Assembly: GCA_013076295.1 (NCBI GenBank)
Contig: RQOL01000024.1
Coordinates: 1,999,158-2,063,157 of the forward strand
Source of the DNA: Sanderia malayensis
Lineage: Eukaryota > Cnidaria > Scyphozoa > Semaeostomeae > Pelagiidae
Reading direction: 5' to 3'
Length of the DNA: 64,000 nt
Shown in pieces: positions 32,379-46,766 of the stretch; position 1 is the stretch's first letter, and the number at the start of each line of letters is the position of its first letter. Made by a program: the position numbers and the translations under genes. Below the pieces are notes generated by a model. The model was not told where the DNA came from, ran no database searches, and saw nothing but the letters and a program-made list of their open reading frames with translations.

Positions 32379-34262
32379 ATGGATCGTACCAACCCAGTAG
32401 ATCTTGATGATTGGGATGATATACTTTGTGCAGAGCCAGAGAAGAGTTTTTATAAGAAGAGTAACGAAATGGCGTTCAAAGACGAAGACGACGAATGGAA
32501 TGATGTAATAGCAATAGAAGTTGACGAAGGACATTGCGGCCAAATTATGAAACAAATGGAACTATTCAGAAAGCAGAGTATATTATGTGATGCTAAAATC
32601 ATTGTTGATGATAAAGAATTGTTTGTTCATAAAAATGTCTTGGCGGCTGCAAGCATTTTTTTCCATGATATTTTCTCGCGTATAAAGAACCAAGACGAAA
32701 ATGCAATACGGCTAAATAATATTAATGGGAAAACAATGGACGATATTCTACATTTTATTTACACCGGAGAAGCATATATACATGATGACAATGTGAGACA
32801 GTTAATAGCCACTGCAAACTTTCTTAGCCTGAATGGTTTGAAAGATATGTCAATCACATATTTGGAAAAGAAACTTGTCCCGTCTAATTCCGTGGAAATA
32901 TTGGGTTTAGCAAGCAAACACAATTGCGTCCACCTCAAGGAAATGTGTGAGAAAATGATATGCGATAATTTTGCTATGGTGTCGAAAACAGAAGGTTTTA
33001 AGAAATGCAGCCTTGATATTTTGATATTTTTCATGGAAAATGAAGATTTGAAGGTGTTGAAAGAAGAAGAAGTATATGAAAGCATGTTCAATTGGATTAA
33101 ATATGATGTGTATGAAAGAGAGAAGCATTTGCCTAATCTGTTGCAACATGTAAGATTGCCTTTAATATCACCATTTTATTTATCTGAAGTTGTGGAGAAA
33201 GAAGTACTTCTGCAAAGAAATCAGGAATGCCTTGATCTGATAGTAGAAGCAAAGAAATATAGTATGCAACCAGTAGATAGAAGTCAATATGGAAGTAAGC
33301 AAATGCGACCCAGAAAGTTTATGGGAGTTGTATGGAGTATAGTATCAGTTGGAGGTTGGCAACAAAATATGCCAACAAAAGATGTATATGCTTATGTTCC
33401 TTCTAAAGAACAATGGTATCCACTTTTGCCAATGCTTGAATGCCGATATAACCATGCAGTTACATCTTGTGATGGTTTTATCTATGTAATAGGAGGAAGA
33501 AATGAAAAAACTAAGTTGATGTCATCTGTATTAAGATTTGATCCATCTGCCAATTCATGGAGTTATGTATCTTCATTACCATATGCCATGACTGCTATTG
33601 GTGCAGTAACATTTGATGGACAAATGTATGCAATTGGTGGCTTATCTATAATTGGATCAGTGAATCTTGTATATAAATACAGTGCAAGAAAAGATTCATG
33701 GCAACAAGTAGCACCATTAAGCATGCCTAGAAGTGGTATTGCCACTGCATCTGATGAAAAGAATATTTATGCCATTGGAGGAATTCATAAAGCAACTGGA
33801 GACGGAAGACAATCTACTTGGACATATTTGGATAGCATGGAAATATATAATAAAGAATTTAATAGCTGGGAATTTGCAACATCATTGCCTTCTCCGAGAG
33901 CATACGCAAGTGCAGTGCATTTAAATGGCAGAATATTTCTAATTGGTGGTCAAAGTGAAATGCTTGGAATATGTAAAGGTTTTGATGCATATAATATATC
34001 AACTAAAGAATGGATATCATTTCCATACATGGGCATCCCAAGGTCAATGACAGGAATTGCCCTCAGTGAGACAAAATTCTATGTTGTTGGAGGAATTACA
34101 AGGTCTGGTGATTCTGTGAATACTGTTGAAACATATGATCAAACAAAAGATAGATGGACAAAAATCACTTCCTTACCTTTATCTGTTGGTGCAAATCAAT
34201 GTTCAACAATCCAACTCCGATTAGCTGTTCTACAAGGATTGATAACTTCAATTTCAGAATGA
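32379..34262 (+). CDS. Kelch-like BTB-BACK-Kelch protein (intronless)
   Basis: A single uninterrupted 627-codon exon. BTB/POZ domain at about 60-170 (ILCDAKIIVDD, HKNVLAAASIFF). BACK domain at about 175-285. Six Kelch blades from about 313 to 620, each with the paired glycines and Y...W spacing (VSVGGW, YVIGGR, YAIGGL, YAIGGI, FLIGGQ, YVVGGI). Such proteins are normally substrate adaptors of CUL3 ubiquitin ligases: BTB binds CUL3 and Kelch binds the substrate. The acidic 50-residue N-terminal extension (DDWDDIL, DEDDEWNDV) is unusual. The lack of introns among intron-rich neighbours suggests a retrocopy origin with retained function. I cannot assign it to one vertebrate KLHL number. Confidence 0.93.
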   Translation: MDRTNPVDLDDWDDILCAEPEKSFYKKSNEMAFKDEDDEWNDVIAIEVDEGHCGQIMKQMELFRKQSILCDAKIIVDDKELFVHKNVLAAASIFFHDIFSRIKNQDENAIRLNNINGKTMDDILHFIYTGEAYIHDDNVRQLIATANFLSLNGLKDMSITYLEKKLVPSNSVEILGLASKHNCVHLKEMCEKMICDNFAMVSKTEGFKKCSLDILIFFMENEDLKVLKEEEVYESMFNWIKYDVYEREKHLPNLLQHVRLPLISPFYLSEVVEKEVLLQRNQECLDLIVEAKKYSMQPVDRSQYGSKQMRPRKFMGVVWSIVSVGGWQQNMPTKDVYAYVPSKEQWYPLLPMLECRYNHAVTSCDGFIYVIGGRNEKTKLMSSVLRFDPSANSWSYVSSLPYAMTAIGAVTFDGQMYAIGGLSIIGSVNLVYKYSARKDSWQQVAPLSMPRSGIATASDEKNIYAIGGIHKATGDGRQSTWTYLDSMEIYNKEFNSWEFATSLPSPRAYASAVHLNGRIFLIGGQSEMLGICKGFDAYNISTKEWISFPYMGIPRSMTGIALSETKFYVVGGITRSGDSVNTVETYDQTKDRWTKITSLPLSVGANQCSTIQLRLAVLQGLITSISE

Positions 34263-34723
34263 AGAAAAAATATTTTTCTTTACACAATAGTTTTTCACCA
34301 AACATTCATACACAGTTAAATAATATCAAATACAATTTCCTAAGAGGAGATTTCAAATTAAATACATTTATTATTTTTTTGTGTTTTCATAAATTCTTTA
34401 CTCGTGTTAAATGGATTGAATGTTCTCATTGAAAAATGTTGTTTTCCTTGACTGAGTTGCATTTAAACAAAACAATCTGATCAGAAATGAAAACATTTCT
34501 GATTTATTTCATTATTAAAGACAACTTGGACAAATTTCGTAACAAAACTAGCCTTGTTACTTAAAAAACAAAATCTCTAAAAATAATTTCAAAACTCTGT
34601 TTTGCACATATTTATTAATATTTTTATTCATTGATAATTCATGAGTATGTTTGGTTTGACATGACATATATGAAAATGAATAATTAAAAAACTAACTTTC
34701 ACAATTTGAATTGGAGAATTATT
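34263..34723. other. Shared 3' flank of two convergent genes
   Basis: AT-rich interval between the Kelch stop and the ceramide synthase stop on the other strand. It should hold both polyadenylation sites; several ATTAAA/TTTATT-like sequences are present, but none is decisive. Confidence 0.4.
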
Positions 34724-36410
34724 CTATTTGCGTTTGTGTGCTAATTGTTCAGCGGTAAGCATTCTTTCATCACCATTAGTCAAGCTTCTTGCTTTGCCTG
34801 AAACTATATCAAAAAATTGTTTCAATGAAAAAGCAAGTGAAATGGGATATATGATATATTACAAGTAAAACCATGTCTCTATTTACCATTTGCAATGCAA
34901 CCATCATTTGATGAATTATTGCCGTCCTTAACAAAGCCATTGATATTATTAGTTTCCCTTATATCATCAATAACTTTGGACTTTCCACCAACAATATTAT
35001 ATACGAGTACAACAATGTAATAGCACCAGAAGATATTCATAATGAACAACAACCATAACATTCCATTAAAGAAGAAATAGAATGGTGCATCTGGCAAAAT
35101 TGATCGAGCAACATGGCCAGTTGAATAGAGGATAATCATTGGATACCAAATTATTCTGCAATAAATCCTATGAACAATACAGATGAATAAAAGTTAAGAA
35201 ATATAATCAAATTGATGACCTGAAATAATTCATAAATTTATAAAGGTTGGGCAAGGAAAGAATGAAAAGTAATTGGTAAGTAAGCTTACCATACTGATGC
35301 AAACGAGATAAATCCAAACATTATCACATAATTTAAAAGAACATTGCTCTTTTCTTGATCTTTTTGAAAACATTTTGTAACCTTTGTCATTTCTAAACAG
35401 ATGTCAGCAATATCATGCAAAAATAACACTACTAATCCAATCCGATGATACCTAGGTAAAAAGATTGAAGTAAACTCATTTCTTATTCAGTTGTTTTCGT
35501 GTGCACCATATTTTATACCTGATAATAATTAAATTGTGTCACTTACCGAATTGCCAAGGAAAATATCAACAATGAAATTGTTAGGAAGTGGTGCACAAGC
35601 ATAAGTATTGAATCATCTCTCCAAATATCAAGAAAGATTGTTGCATATATTCCATGAATATAAAAACCAATTTCTGCAATATATATTCCATAAATATCTG
35701 ATGGAATTTCTAAGCAAACATTCCAGCCTGTAGATAAAAGAAATGAACACGGTTCATTATTAATATTTGTGACTATTTTGTAGCAAGTGGAAAAAACTCA
35801 GTACAATGTGTAATTATAGTTTTAGTTATCATACCTTGCCAACATGATGTTAAATCGGTCAAAAATTGTGGATATTTGGAAAATAGCAAAAAGCATTCAA
35901 ACATGTAAAATGTGAAGTAAGCAATCAATTTGAAAGAACTCTCGGGGAAATTGCGTTGGCCTTTTGAATTCATATTAAATGAGCGTGCAATTGGCTGAAA
36001 TGATAAATGTTATCAAAGTTTAAATACTGTGTTCAAGTTTGTACACCGTGACAATAATATGTATCAGCCCCACCGACCACCACCCACTCTCCAATCCGCC
36101 CCACCCAAGTCAATCCGCCCACCTGCGTAATTTGACCCCACGTGAATTCATTAATAATCATAAAGCCGAGAAAGATACAAATAAATTGAAATGACAATAC
36201 CTGAAATAGATTGAATGTAACCATTAATCTTAGCAGAGTAAATGCTATTGCAACTCCAAAGCAAAGCAGCAGATCTCGTAATTGCAGACAGGAATACTGG
36301 CTAAGTTCGTTTAAGAAGTCAACAATAAAATTCAGCGTAGGCCCTCTGCCCTCCCATTCTTGTTTGCATGTGTTCCAAATGAGATAAAATGCCTCTGCAA
36401 AACTTGCCAT
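34724..36410 (-). CDS. CERS1: Ceramide synthase, CERS1 type
   Basis: Acylates sphingoid bases to (dihydro)ceramide in the ER membrane. Six exons splice in phase to 355 residues: 36201-36410, 35835-35994, 35547-35727, 35290-35451, 34887-35167, 34724-34797. The TLC/Lag1 domain shows the motif with the catalytic histidine pair and aspartates: MLVHHFLTISLL followed by RYHRIG...LFLHDIADICLEMTK. Several hydrophobic segments precede and follow (YFFFNGMLWLLFIMN). Like vertebrate CERS1 it has no homeobox, and it has the FRPLA-like junction (FQPIARSF) and an IRETN sequence in the tail near the place of the CERS1 LREYDT. The exact acceptor at 35167 is chosen because the nearer AG (35151) would create a stop. 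An upstream in-frame ATG at 36527 would add 39 residues. Confidence 0.9.
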
Positions 36411-36914
36411 ATTAATAAACCAAAAGAATGTGCTTCTATGGAACAAATTATTCTCAACAACACAGGAACACTTCAGTTCATCAGCAGATGGCAACAATGG
36501 ACATGTAAAAGTTTGAAATGGCAACAAAGCATGTTACTTTGACAGGATCAGCAGACCAACATCTCCACATCACCACACAGGACAAAGACGCCATTGAAAA
36601 AGAAGAAAGAAAGGGAAAAAGAACACGCAACAACAACAACAATTGTATTTCCATATTTCTTTTCAACGTCATCTCACGTGACTATTGCTGATATTGTGTG
36701 TGTGCTATCGTGCGCGCTGAGTAATTTCTTCAGTAAATGCAAAGATGGATGGATGGGTGGCATAGCATTCATTCAAAACAAAAGAGTTTCTTGTTTGTGG
36801 TGTATGTATAATAAATTGTTCAACTAAATATTCAAGTTAAAGTTCATATGAAATCGCAGATCTGGGTATAGGTATTTCATAAAAATATAAAACAATTATG
36901 GTTGATAATCGTTG

Positions 36915-39900
36915 TCACTTCGACTTCTTTGTTTCTTCCATCAATTCCATCAGTTTATTGTCAATTCTATCAAGCTTTTCCATATGATTTGATATATCAA
37001 TTAGTTTTTTCTCAAGTTCAATATTTTTTATTTCCAATTCCTTCGCGTGATCTTTCAATTCATCAATCGCAGACTAAAGTAAAAAAAATTGATCGATCAT
37101 TGTTCTGAGCTAAAAATTGTTTCAGTGAACAAATTTGATTCAATTCTGAATCATTTACCTTTTTGGATTTGAATGTTTGCTCCAGTGATTTGACAAGTCC
37201 AGCGTTGTAACTTAATTTTCCAAGAATATTTTTACGATTTGGGTGGATTGTTTGATCTTTAGCCACGAACCACTTTCGAAATCTACCAGGCAGGGATTTT
37301 TCTGCATCCAAAGCAAGATCAATCTAAAAGTGAAGCCAAAAAAAGAATTAGCTACTAAAGAACCAAACAAATGGAGCAGAAAAGCATAGAAATGGATTTT
37401 GTTTACCTGCATTTTCATCCTATTCAAAACAGCTTGTTTTTGTACTTCTTGTATATCATCAACAGCCAATCCAACCTTTCATTGGGACAAACACAAATAA
37501 CAATGTTAAATTTACATGCATGAAATTATCATAAACAATTGCACTATAAAAGTGAAACAAAGAGAACTTACCAGTAAGTTCATCAAGATAATTGTGAGAA
37601 GTACAACAAACATTAAGAACATAGGCCAGGCGGCTGGGGGTGGAACGAATGTACTGTCGAAAACAGAACTAAAATCAAGTTCACCAGACATCATAACTAA
37701 TGTCTTTACCATCGATCGTAATGGTGTTTTGAAAGCGCCAAGCTAAAAATATAAAATCACTTGATTAATTCATCAATTATCAATGATTTACGACTATCGA
37801 AGAAAATGTATTAACTTATATGATCATCTTACATCTTCAATGTCTGCAAATAATATATAAAAGCCAAGAGCAAATGCTATGATCATCAGAACAAATACAA
37901 TGAAGAACTGTAGGAAAGTTCTCACAACATAACCAAACATCATAATATAGATTCCGAATTTCGGAATCTTTCTTAGAAATAGCACAAGATTCATCCATGA
38001 CAAAAAGACAGCATATGAACCAATGGTCTGCTGGTAAACTGTACACCTAGATCAAAATCAAAATTATTAAGGATGCAATAAGAACTTATTGTCTTCAATT
38101 CGAGTATGCATAAATAGGATATACTGACGACATCTTGGTTGAAAATTTCAATTCATCATCGGCAACATTGACTATTGCAAGTAAATAAACAAAAACTTCT
38201 AAAGCATTGTCGAGCGAAAAGTATTCAATTCCCTGGGCAATTGCTTGAAAAAACTAGAAGTAAGAAAATAAAACAATGAAGCATAGAAATAATATTAGCA
38301 TCATCGACATCATGAATAATGTTTTCAGATAATACCTATAATAACATTTTTTAGCACACATGCCTCAAAGACAAGATGGATGATGGCCAAACCAACTATT
38401 ACAACTCTTCCAAATTCAATGAAGAATTTTTTGTGTAGACCATCAGGAAGATCATCTTCCATTAGTTGACAATGTTCATTTCTATATGGAAATCGCAATG
38501 GAGCAGTAGAAAGAATATAAGAAGTAAGAAATAGTAGGAATATACAATAGAGAAGAAGCTTCATGTAGTACAGATATCCGCCATATGCATTCCATTTCCA
38601 AGACAGAAGATTTACAACCAAAGGATGACTGAGTATTTCCTCTCGCTTTGAAGATACCTAAAAATAAAACACAAAACATTCTTCTATTCTTATTCACCTG
38701 CAATTAAATGATAAAAAAACTCATAGTTATTCAAACATAGCTACCATAATCCAAAGTGCATGATTATTTTTCTTTTTTAATTGTTTATTGATTTGATACT
38801 TTGTTAACAAAGTCCCACGCCCTTTGCCTTCATCGCTGTCAAATCTAACTGCATCACATGGCCAATTACTGTATACATCATCAAGGAATTCGTATTCAAG
38901 CTTTAAGTGGTAATCATCATGATCAGGAGCAACATTTTCATTTCTGCTCACGCAATTATTCAGTGCCAAAATACACACATCTAAAATCGATAACAATCAA
39001 AACTACACATGGCCAATGCATTAATGGCAAACAGATGTGGTAATGTAATAAAGTGTAATATCAATGTGATATCAATATTAAATTATTCACCTGGCATTTT
39101 TTTAATCAATTTTCTCATTGGTGTTGTGATTATGTCGTCTTCAATGGTTTTATTTCTCATTGCCGTTCTCCAATCTCTATGACGCAATATAGCCATTGCA
39201 GATTGCCTAAAGAGGGCATATATATATATTAGTTAGTTACTAAAGGTCGCAGTCTAATATACGATAAACTCAACTGAATGCAACGATAAAAATACATTTA
39301 CTTCTTATCATGATCAATTGCCAAATCCAAGCAATTTCTACCACTTTGATCAATTAATGAAATATCACAAGTTTGTAGCAATAGTTCGACCATTTTACCA
39401 TGTCCATTCTGACTTGCATATAACAATGGTGTCATACCATATTTATACATTGGATCTACCGATGCCTTTCTGTCAAGCAAGACTTTAGCAGCCTCCACCT
39501 CACCATTACATGCAGCACAATCCAATGGTGTCAATAGTTTTGTATTACGATCATTAATAGAAGCACCAGCATGGAGTAATACTTTCATTGTTTCAACATG
39601 TCCATTTGAAGCTGCTATGTGCAATGCTGCATTGCCTTTCTTATCAATGTCGTTGATGGTGGAGGCATCTCTATTTAACAATGCACTTACAACACTAAAA
39701 AAAGGACACGACACTTAATACTATCAGCTATCAATAACTATCAATGGACGAATGAAAAGCAATAGCTAGCTTATAAAGAAGCTGTAATATATGAAATAAA
39801 TATGGCATACTCAGCTCTTCCATGTAAAGATGCTAAATGTGCAGGAGTTTGTTCCAAATTGTTTCTGGGACTCACAATGACCCCAGCATCTAATAACAGT

Positions 39901-41983
39901 TTGGTTACATCATCAAATCCTTTTATGCATGATATATGAAGAGCCGTATTTCCGTCTTTGTCTTCTTGATTCAATATTTTACCAATGCGATCATTGCTCA
40001 ATAGAACCTGTGTGAATAAATTCAAATAAGCATCTGGTTCTAAATGTATTACATGCCAACCAAGTGTCACACCTGAATGATTTGTTATGGTAATGGTATA
40101 CTGTAAAGTGATGCACATACCTGTAACGCAAGCACAGCATTCCCAGAAGCGGCCAAATGCAACGCAGTCTTTCCTTCGTAATCTTTTGCACATATATTTG
40201 CATTATGTTGCAGTAGGATTGAGACTATGTCAGGATAATTTGAGCTTGCAGCTAGCATTAATGCTGTCACCTTAAATCTGCCTTGAATATTTACATCCGC
40301 TGACCTGTCAAGGAAGACATCGATTAACTTTCCTTTTTCAAATTCATCAACAAATTAGCCAAGAAAGTTGAAGTTGTCAGTATTGAAAATACCATTGAAC
40401 GGTCTTCTACTTACTTCTCCAGTAAAAGTTCAACAACAGAAGACTTTCCAAAAACTGCTGCTTTATGTAAAGGAGTTCTTCCATCGTCATTTTTCGCATC
40501 AATTAATGCATCGTGGGCGATCAATAACCTTGAAATGGCCAAATGTCCTGTAACGGCTGCTATATGCAATGGTGTCTCTGATTCAAGCATCAATTGACGT
40601 GCGTCTGCACCACTTTCAAGAAGAACTTTTATCACATGAAAGTGACTTGCCAAAACAGCTACATGAAGAGGTGATTGACCTTCTCTGTTTTGCTCTATCA
40701 ACATGTTTGAAAGTGCGCTAAATCCAAACTGTCGCTCAGTTTGATCAAACATTTCTATCACCACCTGAAACATTTTATAACATCATTTATTGATCATGAT
40801 AATATGATATTACCCACAGTCATTTGCGTCTCTCAACTGAAATAAAGATATACCTCTTGGTGTCCTCCAGAGCAAGCAACATGCAATGGGGAATTATATG
40901 CTTCGTCGTGTACGTCGATTCGGGCACCTTTCTTTAATAATCTCTTTACGATTGAAATTGAACCAATTGAACAAGCTGCTTGAAGTGGAGTAGTTTGCCA
41001 TTTGTCTTTTGCCTACAAAAAAACAATTCATTTCAAAAATTCGTAGTTTTCATTTTTGGACAATTTATTTATTGCTAGAATTAAATTGTTGAACATAATA
41101 GATAAAAGCACCTCAATTGAGATATTTTTCATTGCCAATAATTTTCTGACTGCCTTGTGATTATTCTTCAAGCATGCATAATGTAAAGGAGTGGCTCCAT
41201 CATCATCTGCGCAATTAATATTCACATTGCTTGCAGTCAAAAGCAGGTCTATTATTTCTTCACCTAAAAATTAAAAAAAAAACCCTAAGGCCAATGCGTC
41301 AACCATTAGGGGCACTGCACGTCACATACGCCCCTGCACAGTACCAATAACTACGCCACTGCGCATGTTGACGACCTTTCTCCACCGCGTAACGTAACCC
41401 TAACCCTTGAGGCAAATGCCACACAGCTATTAAGGATATGTTTAATTTCGTACCTGTCTTCGTATCTTCTTGTTCAAAATATCTTGCAGCGAAATGCAGA
41501 CAAGTTGTTCCATTGTCACCTCTTTTATTGACATCTGTTTAAAAATATATAATAGATACACGAATGAAAGATGAAACTACATTATAATCGCCTACTGTTT
41601 AAAGTGTAAACATTGAGTTCAGTCGCATTATACCTGCACCATTCTTCAACAGAAATCTTAAAATATCAGTGTTTTGATATTTAACTGCATAATGAAGAGC
41701 GGTTAAACGATAAGCATCAGTGTTGCCAAGTACATCTGCAATGTCTGCATCACTCGCTCCGTTGCTCAAAAGTTCTTCAATTTCATTCTTTATAGGTAAC
41801 AATTCACCCTCTTTAGCTGACTAAATTAAAAAGCAACAAACGCGTAAAATAAGTCAATTTGATAAATCGTCAAATAGTCAATATTAATGCATATATATTA
41901 CAAAGGAATTTTTAATTGCGATAAGATAAGAATTTATTTATAGAAACAAAATATGGTGAAAATACCTTGTGAATCAAAGCCAT
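36915..41983 (-). CDS. TRPA1: TRPA1-like ankyrin-repeat cation channel
   Basis: Plasma-membrane sensory cation channel. Eighteen exons give a continuous 1095-residue frame: 41966-41983, 41634-41820, 41454-41534, 41112-41263, 40854-41012, 40415-40764, 40121-40304, 39811-40007, 39302-39694, 39091-39206, 38745-38980, about 38346-38657, about 38129-38253, 37833-38046, 37572-37742, 37407-37475, 37159-37323, 36915-37073. Over a dozen ankyrin repeats (TPLHYACLKNN, SPLHVACSGGH, TALHISCIKG) fill residues ~45-610. Six membrane segments follow (NAYGGYLYYMKLLLY, NLVLFLRKIPKFGIY), then the pore and S6 (MMSGELDFSSVF, LLTIILMNLLVGLAVDDI) and a coiled-coil tail. The TRP-like helix and EVQKQA match TRPA1. Junctions around 38250-38340 have two equally framed solutions. 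Vertebrate length (about 1120) agrees. Confidence 0.94.
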
Positions 41984-42923
41984 GTTTTCCCCTCAAAGTT
42001 TTAAAAGCATTGCAAAAGAACTGGAAATAAAAATATAATAGATAAACATAGTACAAAAGGAAATTTTATATAAGAAACTATGATGTGCAAACGTTAATAT
42101 TCAAACTAACCAAGTTTCATAAGAACATCGTCATAATAATGCGAGAGGTGAATCAAACTTCTAAGCAAGGAATATACATTGAGTAATTGATACTTCAAAT
42201 AGTTTTCTTCAAGTCACAAATTATCCATATATAAAACAATAGTAAGGGCTTGCCCAGCGCACATCTAACCGGTTGTTTAACCAAGTGTGTGAGCATTCAA
42301 AAAGCAAACATGGACAATGGACATGGACTCACAATTAATAACAAGATGATCTATACATCACGCAAATTAATAATGCGCGCTGCGCATTTCATGCATATCG
42401 CTCGCCAGGTGGGCGGAATTCATTCTCACTCACATGTTCATTGGCTTAGTATTGGTTTAGCACTGGGCTTAGCACGGACAGCGTTTAGCCCGACACGAAT
42501 TATCAAAATAACATGAAATAGAAAATATTTTTATTATTCATTTAACCAATAAGACTCTTGGTAAAGATTAAAGGATACATTATTTTCAACTGGACAGCTA
42601 TTTACAGTGTACAATAATAAATCTTAACAATAACATTAGAGCAGCCCAACTTGAAAATGGCATGCTTGTATTACAAAATCGTTAACAATGAAAAATACTA
42701 TACGTAATGTGGTGTGTGACATTAATTTATTTTAGATGAGTTATTTTTTGTAAATATGAGTAATTATCAAAAATATACATCTAAATAGCATGAAAATAAG
42801 ATGCCTATTATTGAAGTTGATATAAGATGAAAATAAAGTCAAGATGTCAGCCATGTTGCACTTACATTATTATAGTTGGCATCATTATCACCAACATTGT
42901 TACTTGTACGTCTTTCTCATTGT
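41984..42923. other. Spacer between cathepsin L and TRPA1
   Basis: Holds the 3' flank of cathepsin L and the probable TRPA1 promoter. An ORF at 42250-42516 has no family features. Nothing else recognised. Confidence 0.35.
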
Positions 42924-44379
<1,456 letters not shown>

Positions 44380-44500
44380 CTTGAATATCGGCCTAATGTC
44401 TGTATGATGTGAATTCTTATCTTCTCGAACTTTGACGAATTCAATACTCAGCTACTGACAACAATAAAATGAAAGTGAAGCAAAATTTTTAGTTGCGGTC

Positions 44501-44510
44501 CTTTTATGCA
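44501..44510 (-). promoter_or_regulatory. TATA-like box of the cathepsin L gene
   Basis: The minus strand reads GCATAAAAGGACC here, about 122 nt before the ATG. That leaves room for a 5' UTR of roughly 90 nt. Inferred from sequence only. Confidence 0.4.
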
Positions 44511-45254
44511 ATGCAGCCATGCAGCAAAATTATTTGATTTGATATCCGCGTGATATGTGATGAGCATGTGACTTCCCTCATAACAATCATTCAGCATTCC
44601 AATTTCCTCTCAGCGCTCGTCGTGTGCAAAAATCATGTGATAATCGCATGCATCACGTGTTTCCCAAGTGTTGTCAACATGAACAGCAACAACAGCATCA
44701 TATGTGTGCCTGCCTGCAAGTGGAGGGAAAAACCAATGAGAGAGAGGTATATTATATAAGGTTTTGTCTATACCTCATTGGAAAAAAACTGTGATGTGCT
44801 CCAGAGAACTGTTGTATGTTCATTATGTATTTTATTCTATTTAGCAGGGGATATTAAAAGTAACCCCAGTTCAGAAAATCCTGCCTCCAGATTTCAAAAT
44901 TTTCATGATTATGTGCATTTAAATTAGTTTCTTTTTAATCTGAGGTTTGCTACATTTACTCCTCTCCTGCGCAGTATCCTACAAATGGCACTGCACATAC
45001 ACGCCCACGTAAGTGGCATTACGTCATACATACTCCTGCGCAGTAGCCTTATCTTTTTAAGCATCGCAGCAGCACTCATTTTAACAATGCTACATTGAAT
45101 TCATGAAGTTTTCTGTTTGTTTTTAAACCTATCAACTAAAAAATTGATAACAGTATACATATATATGTAAAATATAAACATGTATATGTAAAATATGATA
45201 AGATATTAATGTCAAGAGAGCAACATCAGATTTGACTGCAATACACATAATAAA
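44511..45254. other. Spacer with GCGCAGTAGCC repeats
   Basis: Two copies of ctcctgcgcagta(g/t)cct at about 44963 and 45031 enclose gcccacgtaagtggcattac; related copies lie near 8389 and 41330. No gene recognised. Confidence 0.4.
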
Positions 45255-45730
45255 TTAAGACTCAGTTTGTTGATGAGAAATTTTTCTTTGCATGGTAGAT
45301 CTTGAAATTCTTCGCATCATTTGATAAGCTTGGTAATCTGGTGTAACGGGTGGTTTTCTCTGCATCAAAATTTGAAGTCGTGCTTTTGCTGATTCAAATT
45401 CAGACTGAAGACCGGCCATTCTTCGTCGTGTGTTCAAATTGGATTCACGCAATTTGCCCTGAAATGCAAGACTTTTTCTTAACAACTGTCACAAAAGTAT
45501 AGACAGTGATCTTAAAGTGAATGCAGTTATACACACGTAAATATACTAGTAGCATATATACAATGCTGAAGCGAAGGCAGAAAGCAAAGAATAGAATATC
45601 TTACAAATGTTTCCATTAACTCAGTTGTTTCATGTTTAATTGTTCTCACATCCGATTCAGAAGTTTCGAGAAATAAATCATCGATTGTCATATGGCTGTG
45701 ATGTCTTCTGCTCTCTGATTCAATTGGCAT
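45255..45730 (-). CDS. Small two-exon protein, unrecognised (109 aa)
   Basis: Exon 1 (45605-45730) ends at ttt/gtaaga and exon 2 (45255-45458) starts after ttcag in the same phase, giving 109 residues. The N-terminal half is acidic and histidine-bearing (RRHHSHMTIDDLFLE). The C-terminal half is a basic amphipathic helix (RRRMAGLQSEFESAKARLQI) followed by a basic tail (MMRRISRSTMQRK). It could be a coiled-coil adaptor. I do not recognise the family. Good splice sites and phase support a real gene. Confidence 0.55.
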
Positions 45731-46766
45731 TTTGTCTAGATTCTTTTCGCCCCAATCGGTGAATTTAGCTCAATGATAACAAATTGAACAATGTATTACT
45801 ATCAACAGAGATTTTAACCTCAATCGTTTTATAAGGTATATCACTCACAGGCGATATTTCATACGACTTCGAAGACAACAACCAATTGTTAATGTTGAAG
45901 TACCAGCTGCACACAAAACTCTATCGTTAATCAGAACTTCATGCGATAATATGAGATGACTAGACGTCTCCTTCGGTTCGGTTGTAGTTTGATTGAAATG
46001 ACGAGTCCAGCCCTTCCTTCTGAGCAGATTGTTGTATAGAAATAACGGCATCGGGTCCCCTCAAGACAACCACAGCCATTAACCACAATGTGGCTTGTTA
46101 TTAAGAAGATAGTTATATGACTATGGATGTTATTTTATCTCTTGGATTAGGGTTAGAGGTAGAAGACAAGGCGGGTAAAAAGCCGTACAAGTCAGCAGGA
46201 AAACAGTGGCTAACATTTGATTATATATCCATGTTAGGAAAGAAAAGAGATTCCTATAGTGAATTAATGTTTATTTCAAGTGGCTCGCCGTCATTCCTGT
46301 GGTTACTCTCATCTGTAGATACTTAATTTCATTAAAACAAGTACCTTCCTTCAACCAACAACATACAACATACAACATTCAAATCACTCCTGTTCAACCA
46401 ACACCGTGGTCATCTGCCTTGAAAAACATACAAACAAACATTTGTCTTTTTGTTGCCAATCTCCAATAGTTATGAATGCAGCGAACCTCAAGATCAGAAT
46501 AATTGTGCGTTCAAACAAGGTAGCATTCATAGTTAAGACCACAAAATAGAATTGAAATTTAAGGAATGGTCGATAAAACGATTATATTTAGACAACAATA
46601 GAAATTATTGACCCAAGGGGAACAAAACAAAGATCTGCACCAAAACAGTGGTGAGACAAAATAGAATTTAATAGTATATCATAGCATGGAAGAAGTACAG
46701 CTATGGTTATACAGTGCGGATGGCTTAAAACTTACTTTGTGAATTCATAGTCTGCATTGTGATTTG
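45731..46766. other. Spacer or unassigned 5' exons
   Basis: A minus-strand frame at 45845-46051 (MPLFLYNNLLRRKGW...) ends just at a good donor (cgcct/gtgagt). Spliced to the acceptor at about 45737 it would not stay in frame with the small downstream gene, so it is either non-coding 5' UTR or a separate short gene. A plus-strand frame at 46117-46326 has no support. Confidence 0.3.

Noticed and set aside
34724..36410. Polycistronic unit of TRPA1 and the ceramide synthase
   Set aside because: About 500 bp separate TRPA1 stop and ceramide synthase start, with no trans-splice evidence, so I treat them as separate genes.
45845..46051. A 68-codon ORF as first exon of the small downstream gene
   Set aside because: It ends at a good donor, but joining to the nearest acceptor shifts the frame and hits a stop.
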